64,000 bases of DNA from Apoda limacodes. Taxonomy: Eukaryota; Arthropoda; Insecta; Lepidoptera; Limacodidae. Positions within the stretch are counted from its first letter, which is position 1, and each line of letters starts with the position of its first letter. The stretch lies in the NCBI GenBank assembly GCA_946406115.1, contig OX291560.1, positions 8,309,158 through 8,373,157 of the forward strand. Direction: 5' to 3'. The notes below the pieces were generated by a model. The model had not been told where the DNA came from. It worked only from the letters and a program-made list of their open reading frames with translations, and searched no databases. This document shows, piece by piece, positions 32,496 to 43,610 of the stretch. The position numbers and the translations under genes are program-made.

Positions 32496-32923
32496 CTAAA
32501 TGCACGAATACGACTCGCTCTTAGCTGGTCTATTTCCTAATATTTTTTTCATGAACTTCTTAATAGCTTCATGTTTTTTTGTTAAAATAAGTGCAGGTGC
32601 ATTTAAAATGTTAGCTTCAAGTTACGTCTACGTCTTGAAGCCACAGTTACAAATCTGCGGTTTCGAGTTTATCATCTTCTTTCTTAACAGTATCATTAAG
32701 TTGTTTCATCACACTGGAAGTCTATCCTGGTGTTTAAATCATTTAGCTTCACTAATAATATATGATTTGCCACCTTCGATCGTATAATCATGTCAGCGCT
32801 GCGATGATTTATTGATTGAATGTGAAGTGTTAGACCACAAAATAAGAGTGATAGCGTGTAGCTAGATAAAAGAAGTAAATTTTGAACCGTACTATGAAAT
32901 AGATAAATAATTTGGGCAGTCAA
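32496..32923 (-). pseudogene. Decayed viral-like gene D (minus strand)
   Basis: From 32923 a frame reads down through SINHRSADMIIRSKVANHIL and LVKLNDLNTRIDFQ, shifts near 32700 to VMKQLNDTVKKEDDKLETAD, and ends with ILTKKHEAIKKFMKKILGNR before the TAG at 32496-32498. At least two frame changes and one or two stops are present. The charged helical sequence differs from random AT-rich translation. Unknown family. Confidence 0.38.
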
Positions 32924-33365
32924 AACTTTTTTAACAATAAAATTTCTTTATTCGCGGGAAATAGATTTCGTTTAACAGGCCTTAAATACAGAAACTCCGA
33001 GAAAATAGAAATATGAATAAGAAGCATCAGAAGATAGACGATTACATTAAGATCTTTTGACTGTAAAATAAAAAGTTAAGACTTTTCAAATGAAATCACG
33101 CATCATAAAAACGTGGACTAAAACTTTCAGTTTACCTAGAATCTTAGATATGACAAAGAAAAGTATTACCACACATTCAAGAATCACGATCACGATCACA
33201 ATAGAAAAAATCACTATAGAAATGCTTCTTCTTAAAATTTGTGACAAAATTGTCTTTCTGTTTTTTTTTTGATACCTTAAGGTACATATACTTTAGGTAC
33301 GATAAACAACTTATTTATAAGTATTACGATTATTAAATATTAGAAGAACAAAATCCTCAAAACAC

Positions 33366-33667
33366 GTGTCATACATAAAGTTGGACAAACTTTTTAAAAT
33401 GGAACCCTATAAATATCAGATCGCAGAAAAAAAAAAACGCCAAAGGCGCAACAGCATCATAACTTGTTATACAACACACAATTATGAGCTTGTGGTTTAC
33501 AAACATCGCTCAACTGCAACATTGATGGGTAAAATATTATCTGTGACAGTGAAGGAATGATCAGTCGACAATCTAATGAAGATCATAATTGTATCAATAT
33601 GTATGGAGATGAAGTCAGACATCGACGTAATTATTTGCTTAGAACCCGTCAAACAAGTGAAAGCTAG
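33366..33667 (+). pseudogene. Viral-like frames E1/E2 with ATGA overlap
   Basis: A 64-codon frame from 33366 to 33560 (MSYIKLDKLFKMEPYKYQIA at its start, HNYELVVYKHRSTATLMGKI later) ends in TGA. That TGA overlaps the ATG of a 36-codon frame at 33557-33667 (MISRQSNEDHNCINMYGDEV). The overlap is either a true compact gene junction or a frameshift within one gene. No introns. The family is not recognised. Confidence 0.35.
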
Positions 33668-33794
33668 GTCAATATTAATAACCGTTTTACTGTTAAATCT
33701 TTATTTAAAAACATAGCATTCATGTAATATATTTAATAATGGAAAGTCAATTTTATTTACTGATCAAATAAACATGACTATAATATATGGTTAA

Positions 33795-33941
33795 ATGATT
33801 TGGGTTCCTTTGTCAATAATGATATTTACTGAAGAAGAAAAAAAACACATTTGCCGAAATTCAAAATGCTGCAAGTGGCCCATTGTAAGAAATACAGACG
33901 TACGAGTAGAAAATAAAGTAAGAATGAAACAGGCGGAATAA
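33795..33941 (+). pseudogene. Viral-like short frame F
   Basis: An intact 48-codon frame from ATG at 33795 to TAA at 33939 contains FTEEEKKHICRNSKCCKWPI and VRVENKVRMKQA, with a Cys cluster. It lies in the same strand and block as frames C, E1 and E2. It may be a fragment of a longer lost gene. The opposite strand is also open (97 codons) but is dominated by Phe/Ile/Tyr and is less protein-like. Confidence 0.3.
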
Positions 33942-35504
33942 TAATATATTGCAAGGATGTTAGTTTTGTTTCCATTTGAACAAAATATGAATGAATGAAT
34001 ATTCATTGCTGCATAATAATAAAATAAAAACACACTACATATAAAAGATACTATACAGAATACAGAGGTGACCTCACCGTTCATGATTTTAAAGCTTGTG
34101 GAAAACTTAACTTTTTTCAGGATTCATTTGTATAAAACAGGAAAATCATTGATAATATGACTATCATGCAATTGTCAAGTTTTTATTAAATGTAATATTT
34201 TCCTAGAGATAGAATTTCAACAGCCTTCGTTTGACCTCAGGCGTCTAACTAAACATATGAGCTTCCTGCATAATTAAATAGATTTTGAAGTTCCGCAGTA
34301 TGATTCTTTGTTCTATAATAATAAAAAAACAGCCTTAGATCAATGCACCTGCATTATCATTAACATAGATCATCACATCACGCGTCGTATCTGTAAGCTA
34401 ACAAAGTTGTCAAGAATGGCTAATTCACTATTACCTTGGTTATAACGAGGATGAATCGCAATTATTATGTTATTATGCCGTAAATGTTTATCATCAGATA
34501 ATATTTTACAAGAACAATAAAGAAACGAATAGACGTTAAAAGGAGATAAGAAAGTTGTAATCTCAACACTAGTAAAATTTAACCTACACCAAAGGATCGA
34601 CCGACGGAAAATAATATAAAAAAATCATATATTATAATAATTAAATAACACGATTCAAAACCTGAACTGACAAAGAATTTGATTGAAAGAGAGAGTCGAA
34701 TAATACATTCCAGATTACGAATAAATGGTAAATAGATGGAAGCGCGCTGAGAAAAGGAGTGCATCTAAACAAAACATCCCAAATTTAGGTCATCATGCTT
34801 CATCCACGATAGTTCGTTCACCTCTACTAATAATAATAATCATATTCAATCAACTCCCACCTACAATATTTACTGATGCATTTACAATCCCTGCAAACGA
34901 CGAGCACATAATCATCCCACGTGTGGCAAGGATCGGAATACCCATTCATCAATTTCGTTGATTAATGACATGTATGAATAACACTAGAAGCGTTATAATT
35001 CACTACTAACTGATTATGTGATTGATAATTATGAAGCAGTAGAAATATATTGATAAAATGATTAATTTATCAAGATAAGCTACTAGTGCAAGAATTTGAC
35101 GGTGAAAAATAATATAGTTAAAGTATTGAAAAAAATTGTTGTAATATACAAAAAATATAAAATGTTCATTATTACGACTCTGTAGGTAATTTTCATAACT
35201 CATCTCTTACTTATTAACATACCTTATTAAAGCTAATGGAAACGTATATAAATATATATTTTATGTGAGCGGAACTAAAATTCGCTATAGCAACGGTACA
35301 TGCATTATTTAATACGTACGTAACTAATGTAATAACTTGTTTACACAAAAACGTAATGTTTATATAAAAATAAAAAGTACCGTTAAATAGATATGTCAAC
35401 CACTAAACCTTGACACTACAATTTAACCATAAAATACCAATAAAGAAAAGTGTTTAGATCATTATCATAAAAATATCAATTTATAATCATAATAATAATT
35501 TGAT
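33942..35504. other. AT-rich DNA within or beside the viral-like block
   Basis: Short open frames exist (for example 34725-34961 on the plus strand, with DAFTIPANDEHIIIPRVARI), but none is convincing alone. Confidence 0.35.
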
Positions 35505-35744
35505 AAAAGTGATGCCGGTTTTAGTGACGACTAACGTAGTAAAGATGACCATAGAAGTTTTAATGACAGTAGTAAATGCGGCATAGAAAGCGATATCAAT
35601 GTGTCATAGCGCATTTGCATCACAAATGAGCGTGTCTCCTTAACAGGCCCATCTATGTTTACAAACTGTTGTCTTTATATAAATTAATGCAATATGAAGA
35701 AGAAATCAATGATTGCTATTAAAATGCAATATAACGAATACTAA
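35505..35744 (+). pseudogene. Possible decayed frame at the right edge of the viral-like block
   Basis: One frame with three stops carries KSDAGFSDD, then SKDDHRSFNDSSKCGIESDI, then RICITNERVSLTGPSMFTNC. It has fewer stops than expected for AT-rich DNA and a balanced composition, but it is short. Low confidence. Confidence 0.22.
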
Positions 35745-37592
35745 AAAAAACTAGTTGCACTCCGGGAGTGCCGGCAGAAGTGAAAACCTTTACACACGAT
35801 TCGCGCTTAACACTTAAATATGTCACAAGACATGTCTTTGACATTGTCAAGAAATAATAATGTTTGTTTATTTACTTTTTTGACGTAGTATATTTGACAT
35901 CGCAATCTGTCATAGAATTAAAATTCCATATCCAACCTCCCTGTACTACTCATAATCGCGAATACTAAAAATAAAAATTATAATAGTCGTGGCATAACGG
36001 TTTCCGTCTTACGAATTTCCATAATTAGGACACGTGACCTGACGCGAGTTTATCATTTTTTACCCATACCAAAAAAGTGCACAACGCCGCTTAAGAAGTT
36101 TTCACTTCAACATAGCTATGTCGTAACGAAAAGAAAATATAAATAAAGCAATGTAAAATTTACATTAATTAAACCATGTTTACAATAATCTTCTTATAAA
36201 ATTAGTTGCGTAACTCTCGTAATATAAACTTAACAATTTGATTTTCTTCGTTCGTATCCATTACAAGGAAACATTACAAACTACCACTTCCTCAACAACG
36301 CCAGAAGCTGACGCCAATTCCGCTGATATAGCTCTATTTTAGAGATTTAGTGGCTGCCTACCGTAACACGAGTGGGTGTAGTCAGCCGAGATTCTAAATC
36401 TTAGAGCCACTTACGCACGCCGCATGAGACAAATTGAGTCATTTTCTTTCAACGTTTTACATTCCTTCCGCCGGCCAAGCTACGCTGATATTTGACAATT
36501 TGTATCAAGAGTACTTTGCTACTATCTTTATCAAATGTTCAAATATAGGACAGTACCTATCAGATTTCTAGTCCTAAGGGCACTTTCAGTAGATTTTATT
36601 TTATGGGGGTCTCTTAAAAGGAAAGCAAATAAAATGTAAACATAAAAATCAACAAATGTTAAGTCTTAATCAAAAACCAATTAAAACGACATTAAAATTA
36701 ATATAAGATTACAATACAACTTAATATTGGATAACTAAATATAAAAAATGAATTTTAAGCATGTTGTTACAACACTTGTTCACCAGGAAAGTAATAACCA
36801 TGGTAAACTATCGCATGATCTCTACACCAAATTGCAATGATTTCATGTGCTTACAATTCGTGAGAAGTTAAAGAGAACGCCCTTGACACGTCAACGCTAA
36901 GTACTCTTTAAAACATCGTGAGATCATACGCAAATTAACTAGAGGCCAATTTGGCAAAGTGTTACTACAATAATAGAATTTGTATAAGTAAATCTAAAAA
37001 AAATAAATGTTTTTAAGCGATTGACTAAATTCTTGATATTATTTCATAAATGTATGTCTTTGCAAATATATAGCAAAGTAACATGATAATGATATATGAA
37101 ACCACGTGATCTTTTACGGATTCGCATTAATAAAAACAGCTATTTGTACATTAATTTTATTTAAAACTAATAGATTCAGTAGATTTATCGTGTCGGAATC
37201 CAAATTTAAATGATTAAACAGAATAATAAACTTCTTATATTTTACTAATAATTTGATTATTAATTAGCCAAATTTAAGAAGATTAAGTTACACTATTCAT
37301 ATTTAATGTACTGTAGAGGTTACGACCTCTTGTTGAATGTAAAGTAAATAGGCTAGCGAACGTTTTTACGCAGCAAATACTTCGTAGTGGTTTTAAGGAA
37401 ACATAATAGATGGTGTCAGTGCGTTTTTAAATAAAAACAATCGGAATTTCGAGCTTGTCATTATTTTGTTATTAATTGGAATTCAAGTGAAAAATATAGA
37501 TCGGACAAGTCTATATAAATTTGGAGGGTCGATTCCTGTCTCTATCAGGGAGCCCTAGAATTGGTAGAATGGCTTTACATTGCCAGTGGACG
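35745..37592. other. AT-rich DNA, nothing assigned
   Basis: There is an imperfect hairpin near 36330-36405 (TAGCTCTATTTTAGAGATTT against CTAAATCTTAGAGCC). No exon or element was recognised. Confidence 0.45.
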
Positions 37593-38862
37593 TAAAGTAA
37601 GATACTCCAGTATCCAAAACATTCCAAGCATCGCCACCATCGCGATTTAATGTCCTAATGTATATTTTATCCAATGTATCGGACACGACGACCCGAGGCC
37701 TATTGAAGGATGGCCTAATCGAAGAAGATGTGTTGCAGATAAGTTTAATATTGTATAATAATTCTCCTAGGTAGTAGATGAATCTATGTATGTCTTGTGG
37801 CGATAGAAAAGAACATCTGAATACAGAATAGAACTCCCGATGTTGTCTTTTTATTAGCAGAGATCCCGATACCTAAATAGAAATAGGTAGAAGCAGCATA
37901 TTTACGCCCCCGCACGCTGCAGTACCCATATTGAAGACATGATTTTTTGTCAGCTTATTGGACATTTCAGGCCAGCAAAATTATTTATAAAACGGACTTA
38001 AAATCTTAACAAGCTTGTTTGATTGAAACTTACGTCACGTCCTATGATTTTGGCTTCATAGACTTTCTGAAAGATGACTTCTACAACAGTCATTTTATGA
38101 TATTGCATTCTAAATGATTTCTACACCATAACAAAATTTCGCTAACGACTTCTGTTATTTATAAACAAATTCATTTACAGCTTTGTTTTAGAATATGAGT
38201 TCACCAACTACATATGAGTCATTTCGTACAGTTGTTTGGATTCCAGAGATCTGATGCTACCAGAAATTTAGTCACAAAGATATACGTACTCTTTTATATG
38301 TGGTGGCATAAGACTTAAAACAATATTGAAATTCTACATTACCTAAGATGTATTTTTTTTTATTAAATGATAAATGTATTTATTAAACATAATTATCCGT
38401 CAAAAGTTAAGAAACCAATATAGAGCACGAATGTGTTAAATTAAAAGCTAAAGTTTTACAATGAAATAAGGTCGAGGTCGGATATTATATAAATTGGCCA
38501 AGCTTTATCGATGATAAAACAGTAACTATATTTCGGTTATTATTTACAATTTAGCAAAGGTAATATGCGGTGGATTAAGACAAAAAAAAAATTGAAATTC
38601 TACATTTTACCTAAGATGTAATTTTTTTTATGAAATGATAAATGTATTTATTAAACATAATAATCCGTCAAAAAGTTAAGAAACCGATATAGACCACAAA
38701 TGTGTTAAATTAAAAGTTAATGGTTTACAATTATAATACAGAACGGGTATTATATAAATTGGCCAAGCTTTATCGATGATACCCAACAGTAACTTAATTT
38801 CGGTTATTATTTCAAATAAAGCAAAGGTAACATTAAAAACATATTGCTACAACGTTCAATGT
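37593..38862. repeat. 1270-bp tandem duplication, copy 1
   Basis: It is followed directly by copy 2 (38863-40132) at a constant offset of 1270. Reading through both, I saw only one difference, T at 37829 against A at 39099. The unit has no coding frame. It holds an older internal tandem pair (266-bp period, from 38325 and from 38591), including TTGGCCAAGCTTTATCGATG in each subunit. Confidence 0.92.
38325..38862. repeat. Older 266-bp tandem pair inside each 1270-bp unit
   Basis: Subunit A starts ATTGAAATTCTACATTACCT at 38325 and subunit B starts ATTGAAATTCTACATTTTAC at 38591. Both continue with TGATAAATGTATTTATTAAA, AAGTTAAGAAACC and TTATTATTT blocks, and differ by many substitutions and small indels. 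The pair is duplicated again at 39595-40132. Confidence 0.85.
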
Positions 38863-40132
38863 TAAAGTAAGATACTCCAGTATCCAAAACATTCCAAGCA
38901 TCGCCACCATCGCGATTTAATGTCCTAATGTATATTTTATCCAATGTATCGGACACGACGACCCGAGGCCTATTGAAGGATGGCCTAATCGAAGAAGATG
39001 TGTTGCAGATAAGTTTAATATTGTATAATAATTCTCCTAGGTAGTAGATGAATCTATGTATGTCTTGTGGCGATAGAAAAGAACATCTGAATACAGAAAA
39101 GAACTCCCGATGTTGTCTTTTTATTAGCAGAGATCCCGATACCTAAATAGAAATAGGTAGAAGCAGCATATTTACGCCCCCGCACGCTGCAGTACCCATA
39201 TTGAAGACATGATTTTTTGTCAGCTTATTGGACATTTCAGGCCAGCAAAATTATTTATAAAACGGACTTAAAATCTTAACAAGCTTGTTTGATTGAAACT
39301 TACGTCACGTCCTATGATTTTGGCTTCATAGACTTTCTGAAAGATGACTTCTACAACAGTCATTTTATGATATTGCATTCTAAATGATTTCTACACCATA
39401 ACAAAATTTCGCTAACGACTTCTGTTATTTATAAACAAATTCATTTACAGCTTTGTTTTAGAATATGAGTTCACCAACTACATATGAGTCATTTCGTACA
39501 GTTGTTTGGATTCCAGAGATCTGATGCTACCAGAAATTTAGTCACAAAGATATACGTACTCTTTTATATGTGGTGGCATAAGACTTAAAACAATATTGAA
39601 ATTCTACATTACCTAAGATGTATTTTTTTTTATTAAATGATAAATGTATTTATTAAACATAATTATCCGTCAAAAGTTAAGAAACCAATATAGAGCACGA
39701 ATGTGTTAAATTAAAAGCTAAAGTTTTACAATGAAATAAGGTCGAGGTCGGATATTATATAAATTGGCCAAGCTTTATCGATGATAAAACAGTAACTATA
39801 TTTCGGTTATTATTTACAATTTAGCAAAGGTAATATGCGGTGGATTAAGACAAAAAAAAAATTGAAATTCTACATTTTACCTAAGATGTAATTTTTTTTA
39901 TGAAATGATAAATGTATTTATTAAACATAATAATCCGTCAAAAAGTTAAGAAACCGATATAGACCACAAATGTGTTAAATTAAAAGTTAATGGTTTACAA
40001 TTATAATACAGAACGGGTATTATATAAATTGGCCAAGCTTTATCGATGATACCCAACAGTAACTTAATTTCGGTTATTATTTCAAATAAAGCAAAGGTAA
40101 CATTAAAAACATATTGCTACAACGTTCAATGT
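38863..40132. repeat. 1270-bp tandem duplication, copy 2
   Basis: It matches copy 1 base for base except at 39099. Its internal 266-bp subunits start at 39595 and 39861. The lack of divergence means the duplication is very recent, or that the assembly joined two alleles. Confidence 0.92.
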
Positions 40133-40410
40133 TAAAAATTAGAACCAGTAGGTAATTGGCGAAATATGAGCATACAAATTTACCTACATGAAGCAAAATT
40201 TAATTATAATAAGTACCTTATGCGAAGATGTATGGACATGTTTCAAACTACATAACGGTACAAAAGCTATAGCTTACCATCAATAAGTTAACCAAGGTGA
40301 TTGCACACGTTAGTGACCTACACACATGCAACAAGACAAAACAGTAAACAAACTTATATATACTTATATTATATAGTAAACAAACTTATTTCAAAACATT
40401 TGGGTTTTTA

Positions 40411-40940
40411 ACTTCTCTTGAGAGGAAGTTATTATATTAGTAGCGAAAACTGAAATTGCTTAATTTGCGTTTTCTATTCGTTTTGCGACCTGGAGAATCG
40501 TTTGCCATCATTTATATCCCTTCCTCGCAGCCTATTTGGTAGTGTGGCCAGCAGTTGTGCAGAGGGTGTGGGTTCGATTTCTGCACTGGACAAACATTTA
40601 TATAAACATTTGTGTTTGTATTGAGTCTGGGTGTATTTATGTATGATATGTATCTATGTATTTTTAAAAAGAGTCATGTTTAAGTATTTGTATCCGTTGT
40701 GTATTATATTTATAGTATTTATTAATGTTATTTTTGTTTATTTTTAGAGCGATGTCTGAGTGTGTTTGTGTGTTGCTTTTTTTTGCCGCTTGATATCTCA
40801 AGAACCAATGGACCAAATTGCTCTCGTGACCATATAATCGATACGCCAAGTCATGACTTAGATTTGAAGAGTGAGTGAAATAACGCAATAATCGTCATGT
40901 ATAAATTCTCAAATATAAAAAAAATATTCTCAAGAGAAGT
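40411..40940 (+). mobile_element. MITE with ACTTCTCTTGAGA ends, interrupted by a SINE
   Basis: Left end ACTTCTCTTGAGAGGAAGTT; right end ATTCTCAAGAGAAGT. The body matches 20147-20428, except that about 230 bases of SINE sequence (40515-40745) sit in the middle. The SINE came after the MITE. Confidence 0.75.
40520..40745 (+). mobile_element. tRNA-headed SINE nested in the MITE
   Basis: CAGCCTATTTGGTAGTGTGG (A-box-like), GGGTTCGATTTCTGCACTGG (B box), then GAGTCTGGGTGTATTTATG and TTTGTATCCGTTGTGTA, as in the copies at 10530 and 60545. Confidence 0.72.
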
Positions 40941-41250
40941 AACTCGTGCGGTATTTGTAACCGAATTAATTTTTTGCTTCTTTCAGAATTAAATTTTTTA
41001 GTTTCTATGATAATAGCTATATCATTTAATTATGTCAGATCAGCAGAAATAGTTACTTTAACAATTTATCATTCAATAACTGTATGATCTCATTGAAAAT
41101 TGTCTGTTGAAAATTGTCTAATACACAATTAGTTCTGATTGATCTCAGTATTTGGCCTACAAATTTGTCATATGTTATGATTACTGCTATAACTCATAGT
41201 CATAGCAAATTGGGACTACGAATGCAAGCGCTGGGTTGATGTAATTTATA

Positions 41251-41587
41251 GGTTCTATAGATTTATTGTGTACTAAGATAACTACACTCAATTTTACTAT
41301 AGATAAGTTGTGATTCTATAGAATTATTGAGTACTAAGTTAACTACACTCAATATTATTATCGTTCTGTTGTGGTTCTATAGATTTATTGAGTACTAAGA
41401 TAACTACACTAAATTTTACCATAGATATGATGTGGTTCTATAAATTTATTGAGTAGAAAGATAATTACACTAAATTTTTGATAGATATGATGTGGTTCTA
41501 TATATTTATTGAGTACTAAGATAATAACACTCAATTTTATGATAGATTTGTTGTGGTTTTATAGATTTGTTGAGTACTAAGATAAAT
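41251..41587. repeat. 61-bp minisatellite, about 5.5 copies
   Basis: Units start at 41251, 41312, 41373, 41434, 41494 and 41555. The consensus begins GGTTCTATAGATTTATTGAG, continues TACTAAGATAACTACACT, and closes with an ATAGATATGATGT-type segment. The copies are 80-90% alike. Confidence 0.9.
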
Positions 41588-42189
41588 TTAAGGGCAAGAA
41601 TGTTCAAAATATAAGACACAAAAAGTAAAATCCCCAGAAGAAATGAAAAAGCGAAAACAACTTATGTCAAAAAATTATTTTCTAATGCGTGAAATAGTAA
41701 AATCTTCTTCTATCATGCATTTTTAGGTCACTAGCCTGGTACAATAGGTGTTCGAAATTTAGTTCATATTATTATAAGTACTACTATTAGTCATCTACTG
41801 TATACAATAATAATCTGATAAACAAAACAGAATTAAATATTTTAATCGCAAACAGCCGATTATCAAACATAACAAAATGACAAAGTATCATATTTCACCG
41901 TCTGTTCCATTTGTGTATTTTATTACATGACCTACATTTAAGAAAACGAAACTGAAGTTTTGGTCACGTTGTATTAAATATCATCAGACGACTATCTTAA
42001 ATCCGGAACAGCAATACATCCATAATGTAGTGCATAATCTAAAAACTTAAGGTCAAAATTAAATGAAGAAAAGTGTTACTGCGTGCACTAGCTCAGACAC
42101 CAAAAGGGATAAGTATTTTTTTAAAAGATTCGCGGTTAATATCACTAATAAACATAGTGTTTTACGGGGTTTTTACCGTGATTAGCCCA

Positions 42190-42410
42190 AGAAATGAGCC
42201 TCCCGATATTTCGGTATTGTTGCAATCACCATGATCGCGGGATGACTGGCGTACTTGCAAGTTTGTACAAAGTCTACGGGCAAACATATCTATCTACCCC
42301 CTTTCTTTTTCGTTGTCTTACGGGACTACTAGAACTCACTCGAAAGTCACCACGACAGTATATACTCACTGTGCCACTGCGTTTTTCAGAACGTAATAAT
42401 TTATGACTGT
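42190..42410 (+). repeat. Interspersed retroelement-like fragment
   Basis: CTCCCGATATTTCGGTATTG and CACCATGATCGCGGGATGAC, followed by GTCACCACGACAGTATATAC and TTTTTCAGAACGTAATAATT, resemble a repeat frequent in Lepidoptera. Its 70-codon open frame is not regarded as a gene. Confidence 0.45.
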
Positions 42411-42435
42411 TTTTACTTATTCTAACACTGGATTC

Positions 42436-42529
42436 CACGTATTCGACAATTTAAACCCATCTTCCCTATTGACATTTCTATATTTATTAATTTCAATAAA
42501 GAAAATGGGTTGAAATTGTCGAAACGTGT
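42436..42529. repeat. Foldback hairpin, about 23-bp arms
   Basis: CGTATTCGACAATTTAAACC near 42437 is inverted against GGTTGAAATTGTCGAAACGTG near 42508, leaving a loop of about 48 bases. The two arms differ at only two or three sites. It is either a small foldback element or a precursor-like RNA hairpin. Confidence 0.6.
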
Positions 42530-43532
42530 TTAATAAGCAAAAGGGATAAGTATGAAATAAGATAAATTACCTTAAAATATACAAACATATTCCATCCTTA
42601 TTTATATTCACTTGAATGACGATACGGAGGAAGGCATTAGTAGGTTACTATACACAATGTGTGCCTAGTGTAGGGGCATAATCATATACTTATGCATGTA
42701 GGCGATAACTTTCAAATCCTGCTCTGATTTAATTACAAATAGCTTCCACTTAACAGATATACTTCTTGATCAATGCCAAGCATCAGCTCTGTTGCATTGA
42801 AGCCCTACACTTGATTACCATTAGCACTTTCACATCGAAGTACCTTCTCAACACAATACAGTTTAATATCGGAATAATGCAAGTACACGAAAACTCATTA
42901 GTCAATGCTACGGTGAACTAAAACGTTATTGACTGCAACATTTGTAAGCATAAAAGGTTTAATATGTACTTCCACCACCTGTAAACACCTCTGTTGAAAC
43001 ATACATAAGTACAAGTGTAATAAATAAGCATGTATTGAAACAACAAAAGATATAAACGAAATTACAAATAAGATACGAATGAAAAATGAAGTAATAATGC
43101 AAGGACTATCAAATGTATAAAGAATAACAAAAACACAAAGGCAGTGCATAAAGGCAAGGTCGCAGGTTAAATATGAGACGTTATAGTTATAAACTCACAA
43201 GGCGAAGATGTATTATTGACGTTAACATTTCGGCTTGTAGTTACGTTATGACCTCAATGGTAGACCACACGCAACATTGAAGTATAATAAAAGTACAGAT
43301 TTTTGTTTATTGTAATGTTTATTTCTACTTAGACATAGTAAAAATTGTACATGTTAGGTACAGTTAATTCAATTTAGTCTTTTGTACATTTTTACTAATG
43401 TCTCGTATTTGCAGTATAACTGTAAACATCACGTATCTAGATTGAGTACTTTGTCTTTACAGTTTATTATATGATTTTATACTTTATATATTTTTGTTAA
43501 CTAACTAAATTTAACCTACATATCAGACGTTA
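42530..43532. other. AT-rich DNA, nothing assigned
   Basis: The 83-codon minus-strand frame at 42898-43149 is rich in Phe/Ile/Val/Leu and does not look like a gene. Confidence 0.45.
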
Positions 43533-43610
43533 CTACGAACGACACGACTTACCGTTAGGGACCCTAACGATCGGCGCCACGAATCATGCGCCAAGTTGTG
43601 TCGTTTGTAG
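43533..43610 (+). ncRNA. Three-way-junction structure, possible structured RNA or foldback element
   Basis: The outer stem pairs 43533-43550 (CTACGAACGACACGACTT) with 43593-43610 (AAGTTGTGTCGTTTGTAG): 18 pairs, two of them G-U if read as plus-strand RNA. Inside are hairpin 43553-43569 (7 pairs, loop GAC) and hairpin 43573-43592 (GGCGC/GCGCC, 10-base loop). Nothing of the kind is expected by chance at this length. Transcription is not shown by the sequence. Confidence 0.4.

Noticed and set aside
37593..40132. CRISPR-like or satellite array
   Set aside because: Only two long units exist, without short spaced repeats; it is a segmental tandem duplication.
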